Of a stretch of 64,000 nt of DNA, positions 26,868-36,039 are shown piece after piece (position 1 is the first letter of the stretch; each line of letters begins with the position of its first letter). Both the position numbers and the translations under genes were made by a program. Below the pieces are notes generated by a model, which was not told the origin of the DNA, did not search any database, and worked only from the letters and a program-made list of their open reading frames with translations. This stretch comes from Caballeronia sp. dw_276 (lineage in GTDB: Bacteria; Pseudomonadota; Gammaproteobacteria; Burkholderiales; Burkholderiaceae): the NCBI RefSeq assembly GCF_018449635.1, contig NZ_JAAVUV010000019.1:25751-89750 (forward strand). The letters are read 5' to 3'.

Positions 26868-27998
26868 ATGAAACTCGGAATCGACGGATTGAAACTCCCT
26901 GAAGCCAAAAAGCGCGGCCCGTTGGGAAGCCTTGATCATGTCAAGGAGCTTAACCTGAGCGGCATATTTTTCAGCACGATTCTCGATATGAGCCCAAACC
27001 TCGACCTTGGCCTGCTGAGAGACATCCGGTTGAAGGCGGATGCACTCGATCTTTATCTTGAAGCTGGCATCGGCAAGATCAATCCCTATTGCAGTGCCGA
27101 GGCGCCGGAACTGCGAAGCATCGGCGATGGCGACATCATCGCGGGATGCATCCGGATGATCGAGGCAAGCGCCGCAATTGGCTGCTTTGAACTGTGGATC
27201 TCGCCGGGCAACTTCAAGCCTGCCTATCGAGGCCGGCTGGCGGTTGACCGCTTTCGTACGGACGTCACCTGGGAAGACCAGTTAATTGCAATCGAAAAGG
27301 TCTTGCACAAGCTGGCCCCCGCCGCTCGCGCACACGGTACGCATCTGAACATCGAGACTCATGACGAAATTACGTCTTTCGAAATTGTCCGGCTGATCGA
27401 GAAAGTTGGCGCGGATTGCATTGGCGTCGTGTTCGATACCGCAAACGTGCTGCAACGTGGAGAGCACCCGGTCTTTGCTGCCCGACGCCTGGCACCCTAT
27501 GTTCGTCAGACTCATATTAAGGATGCCTACGTAGCTCGCGCGCCGGGCGGCCTCGACTTTCAGACCCGTCGCTGCGGCGAAGGGATCGTTGACTTCGAGA
27601 CGATCATTCCGATCCTTGCCGCCGCGAACCCTGCATTGAATCTGTCGCTCGAAGTCGCCCAGTCGACGCATGATAACCGGCGCCAGCCCCACCCGCGCCA
27701 GTGCATTCAGATCGACGATCCAGTCTGGCGCGCCGGACACCCGGATCTGACGGCCACTGAACTGGACGCCTATTTTGCGATGATCGACGCCTATGAAGCG
27801 CGCGTCGCGACTGGAAGCATCCGGGATTGGGAAGAATATGAACGGAGCCAGTATGGGTATCCTACATACGAGCAGCAGTCTTTCGGATATCCGGAGGCAG
27901 TGTCGTTTATCAAGGACTCTGCTCGCCACGTCGAGAGCATTTGCAAGGCACGGGGGATTGCGCTCGTACCGTCTGCTGTAGAGGCCAGGTTTGCCTAG
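26868..27998 (+). CDS. Sugar phosphate isomerase/epimerase-like TIM-barrel protein
   Basis: A 376-residue xylose isomerase-like TIM barrel (AP_endonuc_2 superfamily) from MKLGIDGLKLPEAKK; the longer ORF start at 26745 overlaps the ATPase gene and lacks family residues. Metal-site-like motifs are NIETHDEITS, GVVFDTANV, RQTHIKDA and the late LSLEVAQS. The C-terminal part after about residue 290 is longer than in IolE/hydroxypyruvate isomerase types. It follows the ABC transporter genes by 85 bases and is likely co-transcribed, implying catabolism of the imported compound by isomerisation, epimerisation or dehydration. Substrate unknown. Confidence 0.82.
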   Translation: MKLGIDGLKLPEAKKRGPLGSLDHVKELNLSGIFFSTILDMSPNLDLGLLRDIRLKADALDLYLEAGIGKINPYCSAEAPELRSIGDGDIIAGCIRMIEASAAIGCFELWISPGNFKPAYRGRLAVDRFRTDVTWEDQLIAIEKVLHKLAPAARAHGTHLNIETHDEITSFEIVRLIEKVGADCIGVVFDTANVLQRGEHPVFAARRLAPYVRQTHIKDAYVARAPGGLDFQTRRCGEGIVDFETIIPILAAANPALNLSLEVAQSTHDNRRQPHPRQCIQIDDPVWRAGHPDLTATELDAYFAMIDAYEARVATGSIRDWEEYERSQYGYPTYEQQSFGYPEAVSFIKDSARHVESICKARGIALVPSAVEARFA

Positions 27999-28510
27999 CG
28001 AGCCCGGGCACAAGCGACGCTTCTGAGCCGCAGCGCAGTAGATTTGACCGGGCGGGTCTTTTGCGGGAGATCGGTACGAGGATCGAGGCAGTCAGGCAGA
28101 TCACTGGGAACGTTGCTCGGTGACCTGTCTGGCTGCTTCGGCGTTTATCAGGAGGCCGTTAGTGAAGGTAGCAGGCCGATACCTGACAAGTTCACACATT
28201 ATCGCTAACCCTTGCGCATTGCACGGTCTGTGCATCCACGACTATTCGGGGTACACAATCGAGGTTTCAATGCAACGCTTCTCGCCGTTTCTGGCCACTA
28301 TAAGGTGTCGCGTCGAGCGGTCGAATTGAACTTTACGCCTCGGGCGCATTTGCTCATCGCTCTTGGAAGGTCGACATTGCACGATTCCCTGTCCATTGCG
28401 CAACAACGTCAACCTTCACCCACGTGGCGAATTACCCCCTGCAGAGATCATTAGCGCTTCTCCCGCGACCTCTACATCGGAGAAGCGCTCATCACCTCCG
28501 GACCAGCGTA
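27999..28510. other. Intergenic region
   Basis: Convergent gap between the TIM-barrel gene and the porin gene. Short ORFs are not supported, and no clear terminator was identified. Confidence 0.4.
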
Positions 28511-29647
28511 TCAGAAGTGGTGCCGCATTCCGACGATCGCCACAATCTGCGAGCTTGCGCCGGAGTTCACTGCGTACGAGCCAACTACGGCCTGCGCTTG
28601 CCCCAGGCCATTCTGCCCACTTGCGTGCTGATAGCCGCTGGTTGCGTAGACGTCCGTGCGTTTGCTCAACAGATAGTCGATGCCGACATTGACCTGCGAG
28701 TACTTTGCTGACGAGTCGCCACTCGATTTCGTATAGTTGTATCCAACGATGGTGTAAAAGTCAGGCTTTACCTGCCATGATGCAAATACCGAACCATTAG
28801 CATATTTCTCAGTATCCGAGAACGTCGACGATGCGTCCGGTACATACTGCGAGTAGCTGAATGCGGCACCCAACGTCAACGAACCAAACAGATAATTGCC
28901 GGCTACGCGAGCAATGTTGATCGATCTCGCGGACTCGTAGGCCGAATTGACCGCGCTGTTGAAGACTGAATCCGCCGTGGTCGTACCCCGCTCGGAGTAC
29001 ACCGCGTTTCCGTTGTCCACGTGCATGAATCCGGTCGCAAGATTCAAATGCTCATTGGAATATCTGGCTGCTGCAGCGTAACTTTGTCCTGAACCAGTTG
29101 CTCCAGCGACGCCGCCCAGACAGTACATCAACTGCATCGTTACGCCGCCCCAGTTTGGACTTGCCCACTCCACTGCATTGTCAAAATTCATGCTGCCGTC
29201 GTAGTTGTCGACATCGCCCGGTGTTGCAAACGTACCAAAGTATGAATCGGCCGTAACGTTCGACACGAGCATCGACAGCGGGTCATTCTGTCGCCCAAGC
29301 ATCACCGCGCCCAACGTCGGCGACGTCAGACCGACGTATGCTTTCGCTCCAAACATGCGACCGTTGTTTCCCAGTGTGCCGTTGTTCGGGTTGTCGTTGC
29401 TCTCAAGCTTAAAGATCGCGGCGACGCTGCCCGCGAGATCCTCCCTGCCAGTCATTCCCCATGAGTTCCCAGACATGCCTCCTGGATTCATTTTCCATTG
29501 CGAGCTTTGTCCGCCGCTGTTATGAATGTAAGCGATGCCGTCGTCCAGGGTTCCGTAAAGGGTAACGGAACTCTGGGCATGAGCGGACGCAGCAAACGCG
29601 AACGAGATTGACGCAATTGAGGTCATTCTGGTGATCTTCATGGTCAT
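28511..29647 (-). CDS. Gram-negative porin (Burkholderiales type), second copy
   Basis: A 378-residue outer-membrane porin: signal peptide through SAHA, then QSSVTLYGTLDDGIAYIHN, with the typical SWGMTGREDLAGS segment and a C-terminal Phe (MRHHF). Two ATG codons, 29647 and 29641, are both possible. It differs clearly in sequence from the porin at 3221-4342 and contains one Cys (MYCLGGVAG). It lies downstream of the polyamine-type ABC/M24 operon, behind a strong hairpin at 29789-29809. It may supply outer-membrane uptake for that system at a reduced or separately controlled level. Confidence 0.92.
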   Translation of the reverse strand: MTMKITRMTSIASISFAFAASAHAQSSVTLYGTLDDGIAYIHNSGGQSSQWKMNPGGMSGNSWGMTGREDLAGSVAAIFKLESNDNPNNGTLGNNGRMFGAKAYVGLTSPTLGAVMLGRQNDPLSMLVSNVTADSYFGTFATPGDVDNYDGSMNFDNAVEWASPNWGGVTMQLMYCLGGVAGATGSGQSYAAAARYSNEHLNLATGFMHVDNGNAVYSERGTTTADSVFNSAVNSAYESARSINIARVAGNYLFGSLTLGAAFSYSQYVPDASSTFSDTEKYANGSVFASWQVKPDFYTIVGYNYTKSSGDSSAKYSQVNVGIDYLLSKRTDVYATSGYQHASGQNGLGQAQAVVGSYAVNSGASSQIVAIVGMRHHF

Positions 29648-29788
29648 GGCGTAAATATGGATACCTAAGTAAAAGTTGGACTAATTTCCAAAAAACAATG
29701 GCTATCGGTTAATGCCCCAAAAACCTGTTGATCTTCCATAAGACAAACATCGAACCTTCCCGCTCCGATGGTTCAATGTTCCTTCTCA

Positions 29789-29809
29789 TGGCCGGCCAGT
29801 GGCCGGCCA
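29789..29809 (-). terminator. GC-rich hairpin between flavin reductase-like and porin genes
   Basis: Two copies of the self-complementary TGGCCGGCCA separated by one base give a very stable hairpin just after the stop codon of the flavin reductase-like gene. No T-run follows, so it may attenuate transcription into the porin gene or protect the mRNA end. Confidence 0.5.
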
Positions 29810-29816
29810 ACGCGCG

Positions 29817-30473
29817 TTACTTCCGGCTCCGGAAAAACTCATCCGGAGTCAATGTTCTGACCTCGAACTGATCCTGCGTGCGGGTGTAGCTGCGCCCGCC
29901 TAATCGTCCGACGGCGTCCATCCTTTGCTGATCGATGTGGAGAGTCTCCGGGTCGATCGTATCGCTGCGCACGAATGCCCCCACCACCTCACCGAGGATG
30001 ATTTCCCGTGCCGAGCTAACCTGGAGCGTCATGTATCGGCGGCACTCCAGAGCCGCCGGTGCGGCCACGATCCGTGGGCTACGTACCATCATTCCCGGCA
30101 CAGTCGCGAGGCGAGCTTCAGCTAGCTCGTCGATGTCGGACCCGAACTTGATCGCGCATATCTCCATCTGATCGGTGAGCGCCGTGTCGCAGATATGCAC
30201 CGTGAACTCGCCCGTTTCGCGAATGTTGCGAGCGGTGTCCTTGAAACTCATGTCGTCATGGTTTTCGACGCCGATAGCAACAATCGCGGGATCGTGGGTC
30301 AGAACGTTGAAGAAACTGAACGGCCCGGCGTTGGGACGCCCGTCACGGCTGAGCGTGGTAACCAACGCGACCGGTCTCGGGATCACGGTTCCGATCAGCA
30401 ACTTGTAACGCTCACGCGCGGTTAGCTTCGAGCAGTCGAAATACGTATGTCCGGACTTTTCCCGCATGCTCAC
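29817..30473 (-). CDS. Flavin reductase-like FMN-binding split-barrel protein
   Basis: A 218-residue cytoplasmic protein of the flavin reductase domain family. The FMN-binding pattern includes IGTVIPRPVALVTTLSRDGRPNAGPFSFFN, HDPAIVAIGV and KDTARNIRETGEFTVHI. Members either supply reduced FMN to a monooxygenase or bind FMN for other redox steps; no partner monooxygenase is visible here. Its start codon overlaps the stop of the M24 gene by four bases, so it belongs to the ABC/M24 catabolic operon. Confidence 0.88.
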   Translation of the reverse strand: MSMREKSGHTYFDCSKLTARERYKLLIGTVIPRPVALVTTLSRDGRPNAGPFSFFNVLTHDPAIVAIGVENHDDMSFKDTARNIRETGEFTVHICDTALTDQMEICAIKFGSDIDELAEARLATVPGMMVRSPRIVAAPAALECRRYMTLQVSSAREIILGEVVGAFVRSDTIDPETLHIDQQRMDAVGRLGGRSYTRTQDQFEVRTLTPDEFFRSRK

Positions 30474-31894
30474 TGCTCCCCCGGCACACGATATGTCTCC
30501 AACGGCGTGTGGCGACTAAGATTTTCGAAGCCGTCCGCCGTTACGACATAGCAGTCGCCGATGTTGCAACCAGCCGATTGTGCTTCCAGCCATTGCGTGT
30601 GGAGCACGAACACCATGCCTTCTTCCAGCCGGTCGTAATTATGCGAAGACACATTAAAGCTATTCTGGCCGCCCGCCATTCCAACCGAATGCCCGAGATT
30701 CGGATTGTGAGGTCCATAAGTGGCAGGATAGACGTGCATCAGCTTGCGCCCGAGCGCTTCCCAATCGGCATCCGGCACATACTGCATCGGCACGAGTCGC
30801 GGACCGCCGTCCTCAGCCGGCTCCCAGTTGTAGGGCATGGTGCGGGCATGTGGCGACGTAAGCAGACCGTGTTCGATGTAGGAACTGAACGCCGCGTTGT
30901 TGACTTCACTGATGAGCACGCCGGGGCGAATCAGCTTTTCTGCACGCTTGACGCCTTCGGTACAGGCATCCAGGACCTTCTCCTGCCGTTCGGTGATCTC
31001 GCCCACTGCGATCATCCGTGCGGTCTGTGCCGTATATCCCTGATACGTCACGTTCGATATGTACAGGTTGATAAGGTCGCCCGGGCGTACGACGTGGCCG
31101 TATGGCTTGCCGCAATGCGTACCGTACTGGTTGATACCGATCTGATAACCGTCGCCGGTTTCTCCGCCGCGGGCAAGCTGGGCGAAGGTGAACGCAGCGT
31201 AAATCTCCGCGTCCGTCACGCCGGGGCGCGTGACGTGATAAGCAGCCTGGGTGCCGATGGAAATTAGCTGTGCGGCGCCCCGGAACATGTCGATCTCGCG
31301 CGGAGAGCGCACTCGCTGCATGCGATCGATAATCCCATTGTCGTCGACGAATTTCGCCTTGGGCATGAGCTCTTTAAGCGAGCCGAAGAGCGATACGCTG
31401 GTGCGATCGCCGAGACGGACGATCTGGCTGGCCGACAACCCGATCTCCGACAGGATTTTTGCCGCCGCTTCGGCCGTTTTGTCGATCGACGAACCCGGAC
31501 GGTCTGCATATTCCCGGCCAATTGCGCCGATCTGCCAGATCCGCTCAACACCGACCGGCTCACCGCCAGGCGGAAGAATGACCGATTGGGTAAAGAAGGA
31601 CAGCAGGATCATTTCCTTGTCGCTATCTGCGGGAATGATCAGCAAGCCTTCTCGCATCCAGTCGCAGATGTAGCGAAGATATGCGTTCGACGTATGAAAC
31701 CAGCCCACTGTCCCGGTATGGACGATCAACGCGTCGTGCCCGCCTTGTACAGCCTCACGCCGGATACGGCGCACTCGTTCCGCGAACTCTTCAGGCGGGA
31801 GTGGCAACGGAGCGGCGAACTGGAAATCGGGCTCGAAGTCCGCGAGCAGTGACTCGATCGATCGGACGGAACGGTGAGACTTATGCATGTTCAC
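30470..31894 (-). CDS. M24-family (creatinase/aminopeptidase fold) protein lacking metal ligands
   Basis: A 474-residue pita-bread-fold protein with an N-terminal creatinase-like domain (DALIVHTGTVGWFHTSNAYLRYICDW) and an M24 domain. The five metal ligands of M24 aminopeptidases are mostly lost: the DxG and SDxTR segments read NLYISNV and YTAQTARM, the EPG glutamate is replaced (VFVLHTQ) and the final IED is IGD. The catalytic-region His in LGHSVGMAGG remains. This pattern resembles metal-free creatinase-type C-N hydrolases more than peptidases. It sits in an operon with a polyamine-type ABC importer and may hydrolyse the imported compound. Fold firm, reaction inferred. Confidence 0.85.
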   Translation of the reverse strand: MNMHKSHRSVRSIESLLADFEPDFQFAAPLPLPPEEFAERVRRIRREAVQGGHDALIVHTGTVGWFHTSNAYLRYICDWMREGLLIIPADSDKEMILLSFFTQSVILPPGGEPVGVERIWQIGAIGREYADRPGSSIDKTAEAAAKILSEIGLSASQIVRLGDRTSVSLFGSLKELMPKAKFVDDNGIIDRMQRVRSPREIDMFRGAAQLISIGTQAAYHVTRPGVTDAEIYAAFTFAQLARGGETGDGYQIGINQYGTHCGKPYGHVVRPGDLINLYISNVTYQGYTAQTARMIAVGEITERQEKVLDACTEGVKRAEKLIRPGVLISEVNNAAFSSYIEHGLLTSPHARTMPYNWEPAEDGGPRLVPMQYVPDADWEALGRKLMHVYPATYGPHNPNLGHSVGMAGGQNSFNVSSHNYDRLEEGMVFVLHTQWLEAQSAGCNIGDCYVVTADGFENLSRHTPLETYRVPGEQ

Positions 31895-31952
31895 GATGTG
31901 TTATTCCTCTTTTCTGACTACAGACGCCGATGACCGGCGTGATTGGTATTAG

Positions 31953-32756
31953 TTAGCGGGTTGGGTTGAAAAGCTTGCGGCCGGCAATGACGACCACAAG
32001 CGTCAAGGCGATCAGCACGCCCGACATGGCGGCCACACGGACATCTAGTGATTCTTCGATCATCGCGAACATCCGCAGGGGGAGAACGGTTGTGCTGGCA
32101 TCGGCGAGAAACAGCGAGACCGAAACGTTGTCGAGCGACTCGATGAATACCAGAAATGCACCGGCCAGAATCCCCGGCACCAGCAGCGGCAACGTAACGC
32201 GCCGCATGGTGGTCATAGGCCCTGCGCCCAACGTGGTCGAGGCTTCCGCGAGAGAGGGATCCATGCCTTGCGCGAGTACTGCCGTTGCGCGGTACATCAG
32301 AGGTCCGAACACGACGATGTGGCCCATCACGTTAAGCGCCAGCGACGGTTGAACACCAACGTGCTCCGATACCACCAGCGCTGCAAGTCCATAGACGAGA
32401 CTGGGCAGCACCAGCGGCGCGAGCAGCAGCGGTTCCACGAGGTTAGCCACGCGACGCTGGACACGCGCTGCGCCGACAGCGGCAGGTACCGCGAACAACA
32501 ACGACCCGATGACCGCGAGACCGGCAATCTTCAGTGAGTTGAACGCAGCGATATGTTCTGTCGAAGAAGCGAGCGGATCGAACAGAGCCTGATACCAGCG
32601 CAGCGAAAACCCCTGCGGGGGAAACTGCAAGGTCTGACCGGCTGTGAACGACATCGTCAACGCGATGACGATCGGCGCGATGAGATAGAGCAGTGCCAGC
32701 CCCCCGATGCCGTACACGAAGATGCGATAAAGAAAGATCGAAACTGATTCACGCAT
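31953..32756 (-). CDS. Polyamine-type ABC transporter permease (PotC-like)
   Basis: A 267-residue inner-membrane permease from MRESVSIFLYRIFVYG, whose ATG overlaps the end of the preceding permease gene; the ORF start at 32873 is in the other gene. About six transmembrane segments. The coupling loop EASTTLGAGPMTTMRRVTLPLLVPGI is the EAA motif of the spermidine/putrescine/2-aminoethylphosphonate permease family. It pairs with the PotB-like permease. Confidence 0.9.
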   Translation of the reverse strand: MRESVSIFLYRIFVYGIGGLALLYLIAPIVIALTMSFTAGQTLQFPPQGFSLRWYQALFDPLASSTEHIAAFNSLKIAGLAVIGSLLFAVPAAVGAARVQRRVANLVEPLLLAPLVLPSLVYGLAALVVSEHVGVQPSLALNVMGHIVVFGPLMYRATAVLAQGMDPSLAEASTTLGAGPMTTMRRVTLPLLVPGILAGAFLVFIESLDNVSVSLFLADASTTVLPLRMFAMIEESLDVRVAAMSGVLIALTLVVVIAGRKLFNPTR

Positions 32757-33585
32757 GGCCGACGAGTCTCCGATGACGGGCGATTGTCGAGAGCGACAGA
32801 AGTAAAGCACCAGTGGACATGAGCAGAACCACCGCGATCGCCGACGCGAGCGGCCAGTCGAACAGCACGCCAACTTCGCGGTAGATCAGTTGCGGCACAT
32901 AGACATTTCGGGCGCCGCCAATCACCGCCTGTGTAACAAACGACGCGCTCGTGCTGGCGAACACCAGAATCCAGCCCGCCAGCAGACCGGGCAGCGCGAG
33001 CGGCAGCAGCACGGTCAGGAAGGTCCGCCACGGCCCTGCGCCAGAGACTTCGGCGGCATCCGTCAGTTGTTTGTCGACTCGCGACAGCGAGGCGATCACC
33101 GGTAGGATGATCAGCGGCAGATCGATCTGGCACATGGTCAGGATCAGCCCGGTTTCCGTGAACATCAGACTGATGGGCTGCCCAGTGATCCCAAGGCTAA
33201 GGAGAAGCTCGCTGATCGGCCCGTGGCGACCGAGAATGACGATCCACGCAAAGGTGCGGACCACGTTGCTCGTGAGCATCGGCATCAGGGTCAGAAACAC
33301 GATGGCCTGCCGCAACCGTGCTCCGCTGTGCCAGTAAAGCAGGGCGATTGGAATCCCGGTTAGTGTCGTTCCGATCACGGTCAGCACGCCGAGGCGCAGT
33401 GTATTGATCAGCACGCGCAGGTTGAACGGATCGCCGAGAAACGCCGCATAGTGCTCGAGCGAGAAGCCGCTCTTTCCTGCAAAGCTGTAGGCCACGAGCA
33501 ATGCGAGGGGCGTCGCGAAGAACGCCAGCGAGAGCAGAAGCATTGGCAGGAGAAGCGGGACGTTGCTCGACCTCATTTCCATCAA
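32749..33585 (-). CDS. Polyamine-type ABC transporter permease (PotB-like)
   Basis: A 278-residue permease with about six transmembrane segments and the EAA-type loop DAAEVSGAGPWRTFLTVLLPLALPGLLAG. It overlaps the binding-protein gene by four bases at its start and the PotC-like gene by eight at its end, forming a tightly coupled operon. Confidence 0.91.
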   Translation of the reverse strand: MMEMRSSNVPLLLPMLLLSLAFFATPLALLVAYSFAGKSGFSLEHYAAFLGDPFNLRVLINTLRLGVLTVIGTTLTGIPIALLYWHSGARLRQAIVFLTLMPMLTSNVVRTFAWIVILGRHGPISELLLSLGITGQPISLMFTETGLILTMCQIDLPLIILPVIASLSRVDKQLTDAAEVSGAGPWRTFLTVLLPLALPGLLAGWILVFASTSASFVTQAVIGGARNVYVPQLIYREVGVLFDWPLASAIAVVLLMSTGALLLSLSTIARHRRLVGHA

Positions 33586-34625
33586 CCCCTTGCGACGAGC
33601 GCGTCAAACGTGCGCATCCACTCGGCACGGTGTTTGTTGATCAATGTCCAGTCCGGATACGTCAGCGAAGCGATCTGCTCGCGCGTCACATAGGCGGAGA
33701 TGCCCGGCGGCAGCGCGACCTGGCGGTTGGTCGGGAACATCTCGGTCGGGGGCAGTTTCAGCACGTCCTGCGCGGCCTTGGAGATGGCCGCGTTCATGTA
33801 GTCGTAGGCTGCATCGACATGCTTCGAACCTTTGGCAAGATAAAGGTTGACGGGTGCAGCGGGGGAGCCCGTCTTGGGATGGACAAACTCAGCCTTAAGA
33901 CCCAGCGCCTTCAGATGCGCGACGTTGTTCGTCGAACACATGAACACGGCTATCTCTCCCTGCTGAAAGAGCGTCATCTGGTGATTGGTGCTATCGACCA
34001 CGCTTCTGAGATGCTCGGGATGCGCCTGGAAGAGTCTGAAGACAGCGTCCATGTCTCCGGGACCCGTGCCGTAGATTTTTGCCAACTGGGTGTAGGCCAT
34101 GACTGCCGTGTTCGACTCGAAACCTGTCCAGGACACCTTGCCGGCGTAAGCAGGGTTTTCGAACAGGTCGCGATAGCCGGTCGGCCGGGGCACCATGTCC
34201 GGGTTGTAGGCAATGCCGTTGACCTCAACAGTCACAGTCGGACCGTATTCACCCTGGAAGGCTGGATCGAGCATGCTCCAGTTCGACAGCCTGGTTGGAT
34301 CGATCTTGCGAACCAGGCCGCCTTCGATCGCGACCGCGCCCTGTCCCGGCGACATCAGCAGCGTGTCGTAAGCCGGGTTATCCGGATTGGCCTGAACCTT
34401 CGCCAGTTGGTCCTGTGCCATTGCAGGTGCAATGGTGAGGTCGTAGTGGGCAGCCGACACAAGTGGCGTCAGTACTCGCCGGTAGGCGTCTTCCCAACTG
34501 CCGGGAAACGTGGCAGCTACGAGTCCGCTTGCGGCGCGTGCAGGTCTCGCGGGCAACATCGCCGCCGCAGCCGCGCCTACCATAAGGAATCCGAAATTAC
34601 GTCTGCTCAGCGTCATTTGCGTCAT
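33582..34625 (-). CDS. Polyamine-type ABC transporter periplasmic binding protein (PotD-like)
   Basis: A 347-residue solute-binding protein with a twin-arginine-like signal (LSRRNFGFLMVGAAAAAM) cut near ARAASG, so it may be folded before export. The body (FPGSWEDAYRRVLTPL, NPAYDTLLMSPGQG, SWTGFESNTAV) resembles the PotD/AfuA-like family. Polyamines, opines, amides and phosphonates are all bound by relatives. The downstream creatinase-like enzyme suggests a guanidino-, amido- or betaine-like substrate; that is inference. Confidence 0.88.
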   Translation of the reverse strand: MTQMTLSRRNFGFLMVGAAAAAMLPARPARAASGLVAATFPGSWEDAYRRVLTPLVSAAHYDLTIAPAMAQDQLAKVQANPDNPAYDTLLMSPGQGAVAIEGGLVRKIDPTRLSNWSMLDPAFQGEYGPTVTVEVNGIAYNPDMVPRPTGYRDLFENPAYAGKVSWTGFESNTAVMAYTQLAKIYGTGPGDMDAVFRLFQAHPEHLRSVVDSTNHQMTLFQQGEIAVFMCSTNNVAHLKALGLKAEFVHPKTGSPAAPVNLYLAKGSKHVDAAYDYMNAAISKAAQDVLKLPPTEMFPTNRQVALPPGISAYVTREQIASLTYPDWTLINKHRAEWMRTFDALVARG

Positions 34626-34647
34626 GGTTGCTCAATCGCCTATTGGT

Positions 34648-35826
34648 TTAACGGTTAATGTCGCGTGGGAAAACGTGACACCGGTCGGTATCGATCTGAA
34701 TGAAAACCCGCTGGCCAGGTAGATCTGGGGGAGTACCTGCTGCGCCGCGCATTTCAGTTGCGCGAATCTGCGCCCCGTTAGCCAGTTCGAGGTCGTGGAC
34801 GAGCGTCGGTCCGAGCGGCACGGAAACGACGAGACGCGCCTCGATCGTCGATGGACCGGAAGTGGCGTGCAGCCGTACATGCTCGGGCCGGCAGGTGACG
34901 ACCACTGATGCACCCCGGACAAAATTGAGTCTGCGCTTCAGAACGAGAACTTCGCCTGAAGTAAGTCGGATAGCAGCGTCATCGTCGCCACTGGATTCGA
35001 CTATCCCCACAAGCTGGCTTGCTTGACCGATGAAACTGTTGACGAAAAGCGTCTTCGGTTGATCGTAGACGATGGCCGGGCTATCGATCTGTTCGACACG
35101 TCCCCGGTTCATCAGTACAAGGCTTGTCGCAAGGCTTTGCGCCTCTTCCTGATCGTGTGTGACGATCAGCGTCGTAATGCCAAGCGACTTCTGCAAGCGC
35201 AACATCTCAACCTGGAGATCGAAGCGCAGTGCCCGGTCAAGCGCTCCAAAGGGTTCGTCCAGCAACAGTAATGACGGACGCGATGCAAGCGCGCGGGCGA
35301 CAGCCACACGTTGCTGCTGACCGCCGGACAATTCACGCGGTAACCGGTCGCCGAATCCATCGAGGCGGATCAGCGCAAGCAACTCCTCAACCCTTTTGCG
35401 CCGGTCGGGACGCGCGACCCGTTGACAGGCGAGCGGATAAGCGATGTTCTCGGCAATCGTCAAATGAGGAAACAGTGCATAGCTCTGGAACACCATGCCG
35501 ATTCCGCGAGCACGAGCGGACAGAACTGTCAGATCTGTTGTGCCCAGTGAGACAGTGCCCCGACTGGGCCGGATCAGACCGGCGATCGCGCGCAGGACCG
35601 TGGATTTGCCACAGCCGCTCGGACCGAGCAGCGCGGTAATTTCGCCGGCAGGGACATCGAAGCTGACATCTTCGATAGCTGGCGCGCCGCTGTTATAGGC
35701 GTGTGTCAATGCGCGCACCGACAGGGCACGGGCGTGGGCCGGCACGATCGATGCGACCGGTGCGGACACGGTGGTGTCCAACTCGGGGGACAGGTTAGAC
35801 TTTGCAGAAGTAGTATTGGTCGTCAT
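34648..35826 (-). CDS. Polyamine-type ABC transporter ATPase (PotA-like)
   Basis: A 392-residue ATPase from MTTNTTSAKSNL; the longer ORF start at 35877 adds 17 residues without support. Walker A GPSGCGKST, Q-loop VFQSYALFPH, signature LSGGQQQRVAVARAL, Walker B LLLLDEPFGALD, then a C-terminal TOBE domain (GEVLVLKRRLNF, VVVTCRPEHVRL). It is the first gene of the minus-strand operon and divergent from the GntR/FCD regulator. Confidence 0.93.
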   Translation of the reverse strand: MTTNTTSAKSNLSPELDTTVSAPVASIVPAHARALSVRALTHAYNSGAPAIEDVSFDVPAGEITALLGPSGCGKSTVLRAIAGLIRPSRGTVSLGTTDLTVLSARARGIGMVFQSYALFPHLTIAENIAYPLACQRVARPDRRKRVEELLALIRLDGFGDRLPRELSGGQQQRVAVARALASRPSLLLLDEPFGALDRALRFDLQVEMLRLQKSLGITTLIVTHDQEEAQSLATSLVLMNRGRVEQIDSPAIVYDQPKTLFVNSFIGQASQLVGIVESSGDDDAAIRLTSGEVLVLKRRLNFVRGASVVVTCRPEHVRLHATSGPSTIEARLVVSVPLGPTLVHDLELANGAQIRATEMRGAAGTPPDLPGQRVFIQIDTDRCHVFPRDINR

Positions 35827-35932
35827 ATGCAGGCTCTCGTCTTCACGTGGGTTATAAAGCAGGTACCGTGCCGACACATATCGATGACGGTAAAAACAAT
35901 CTATCTATATGAATTGTAAAGACTCTTTGATA

Positions 35933-35960
35933 TTCGAACAAACTTTCGAAACTTCATGCG
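35933..35960. promoter_or_regulatory. Composite operator-like motif in the potA/GntR divergent promoter
   Basis: TTCGAA, eight bases, then CGAAACTTCATGCG; the counterpart at 24024-24051 upstream of the other ABC operon differs at one of the twenty defined bases. Likely bound by the neighbouring GntR/FCD protein or a common regulator. Confidence 0.5.
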
Positions 35961-35986
35961 CCAACTTTGAATTAAGTTTGTGCGCA
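35957..35986. promoter_or_regulatory. Imperfect inverted repeat upstream of the GntR gene
   Basis: TGCGCCAACTT and AAGTTTGTGCGCA form the two arms around TGAATT, about 55 bases before the chosen GntR start. Candidate autoregulatory operator overlapping the composite motif. Confidence 0.4.
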
Positions 35987-36039
35987 TGTATAGTGCGTGT
36001 CATCGCACCATTTGGTGTCACTCATGCACGGAGATCGGA

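Noticed and set aside
30509..31267. 252-codon plus-strand ORF opposite the M24 gene
   Set aside because: Antisense shadow of a recognised protein fold.
33501..34658. 385-codon plus-strand ORF opposite the PotD-like gene
   Set aside because: Antisense shadow; the minus-strand product is a clear binding protein with signal peptide.
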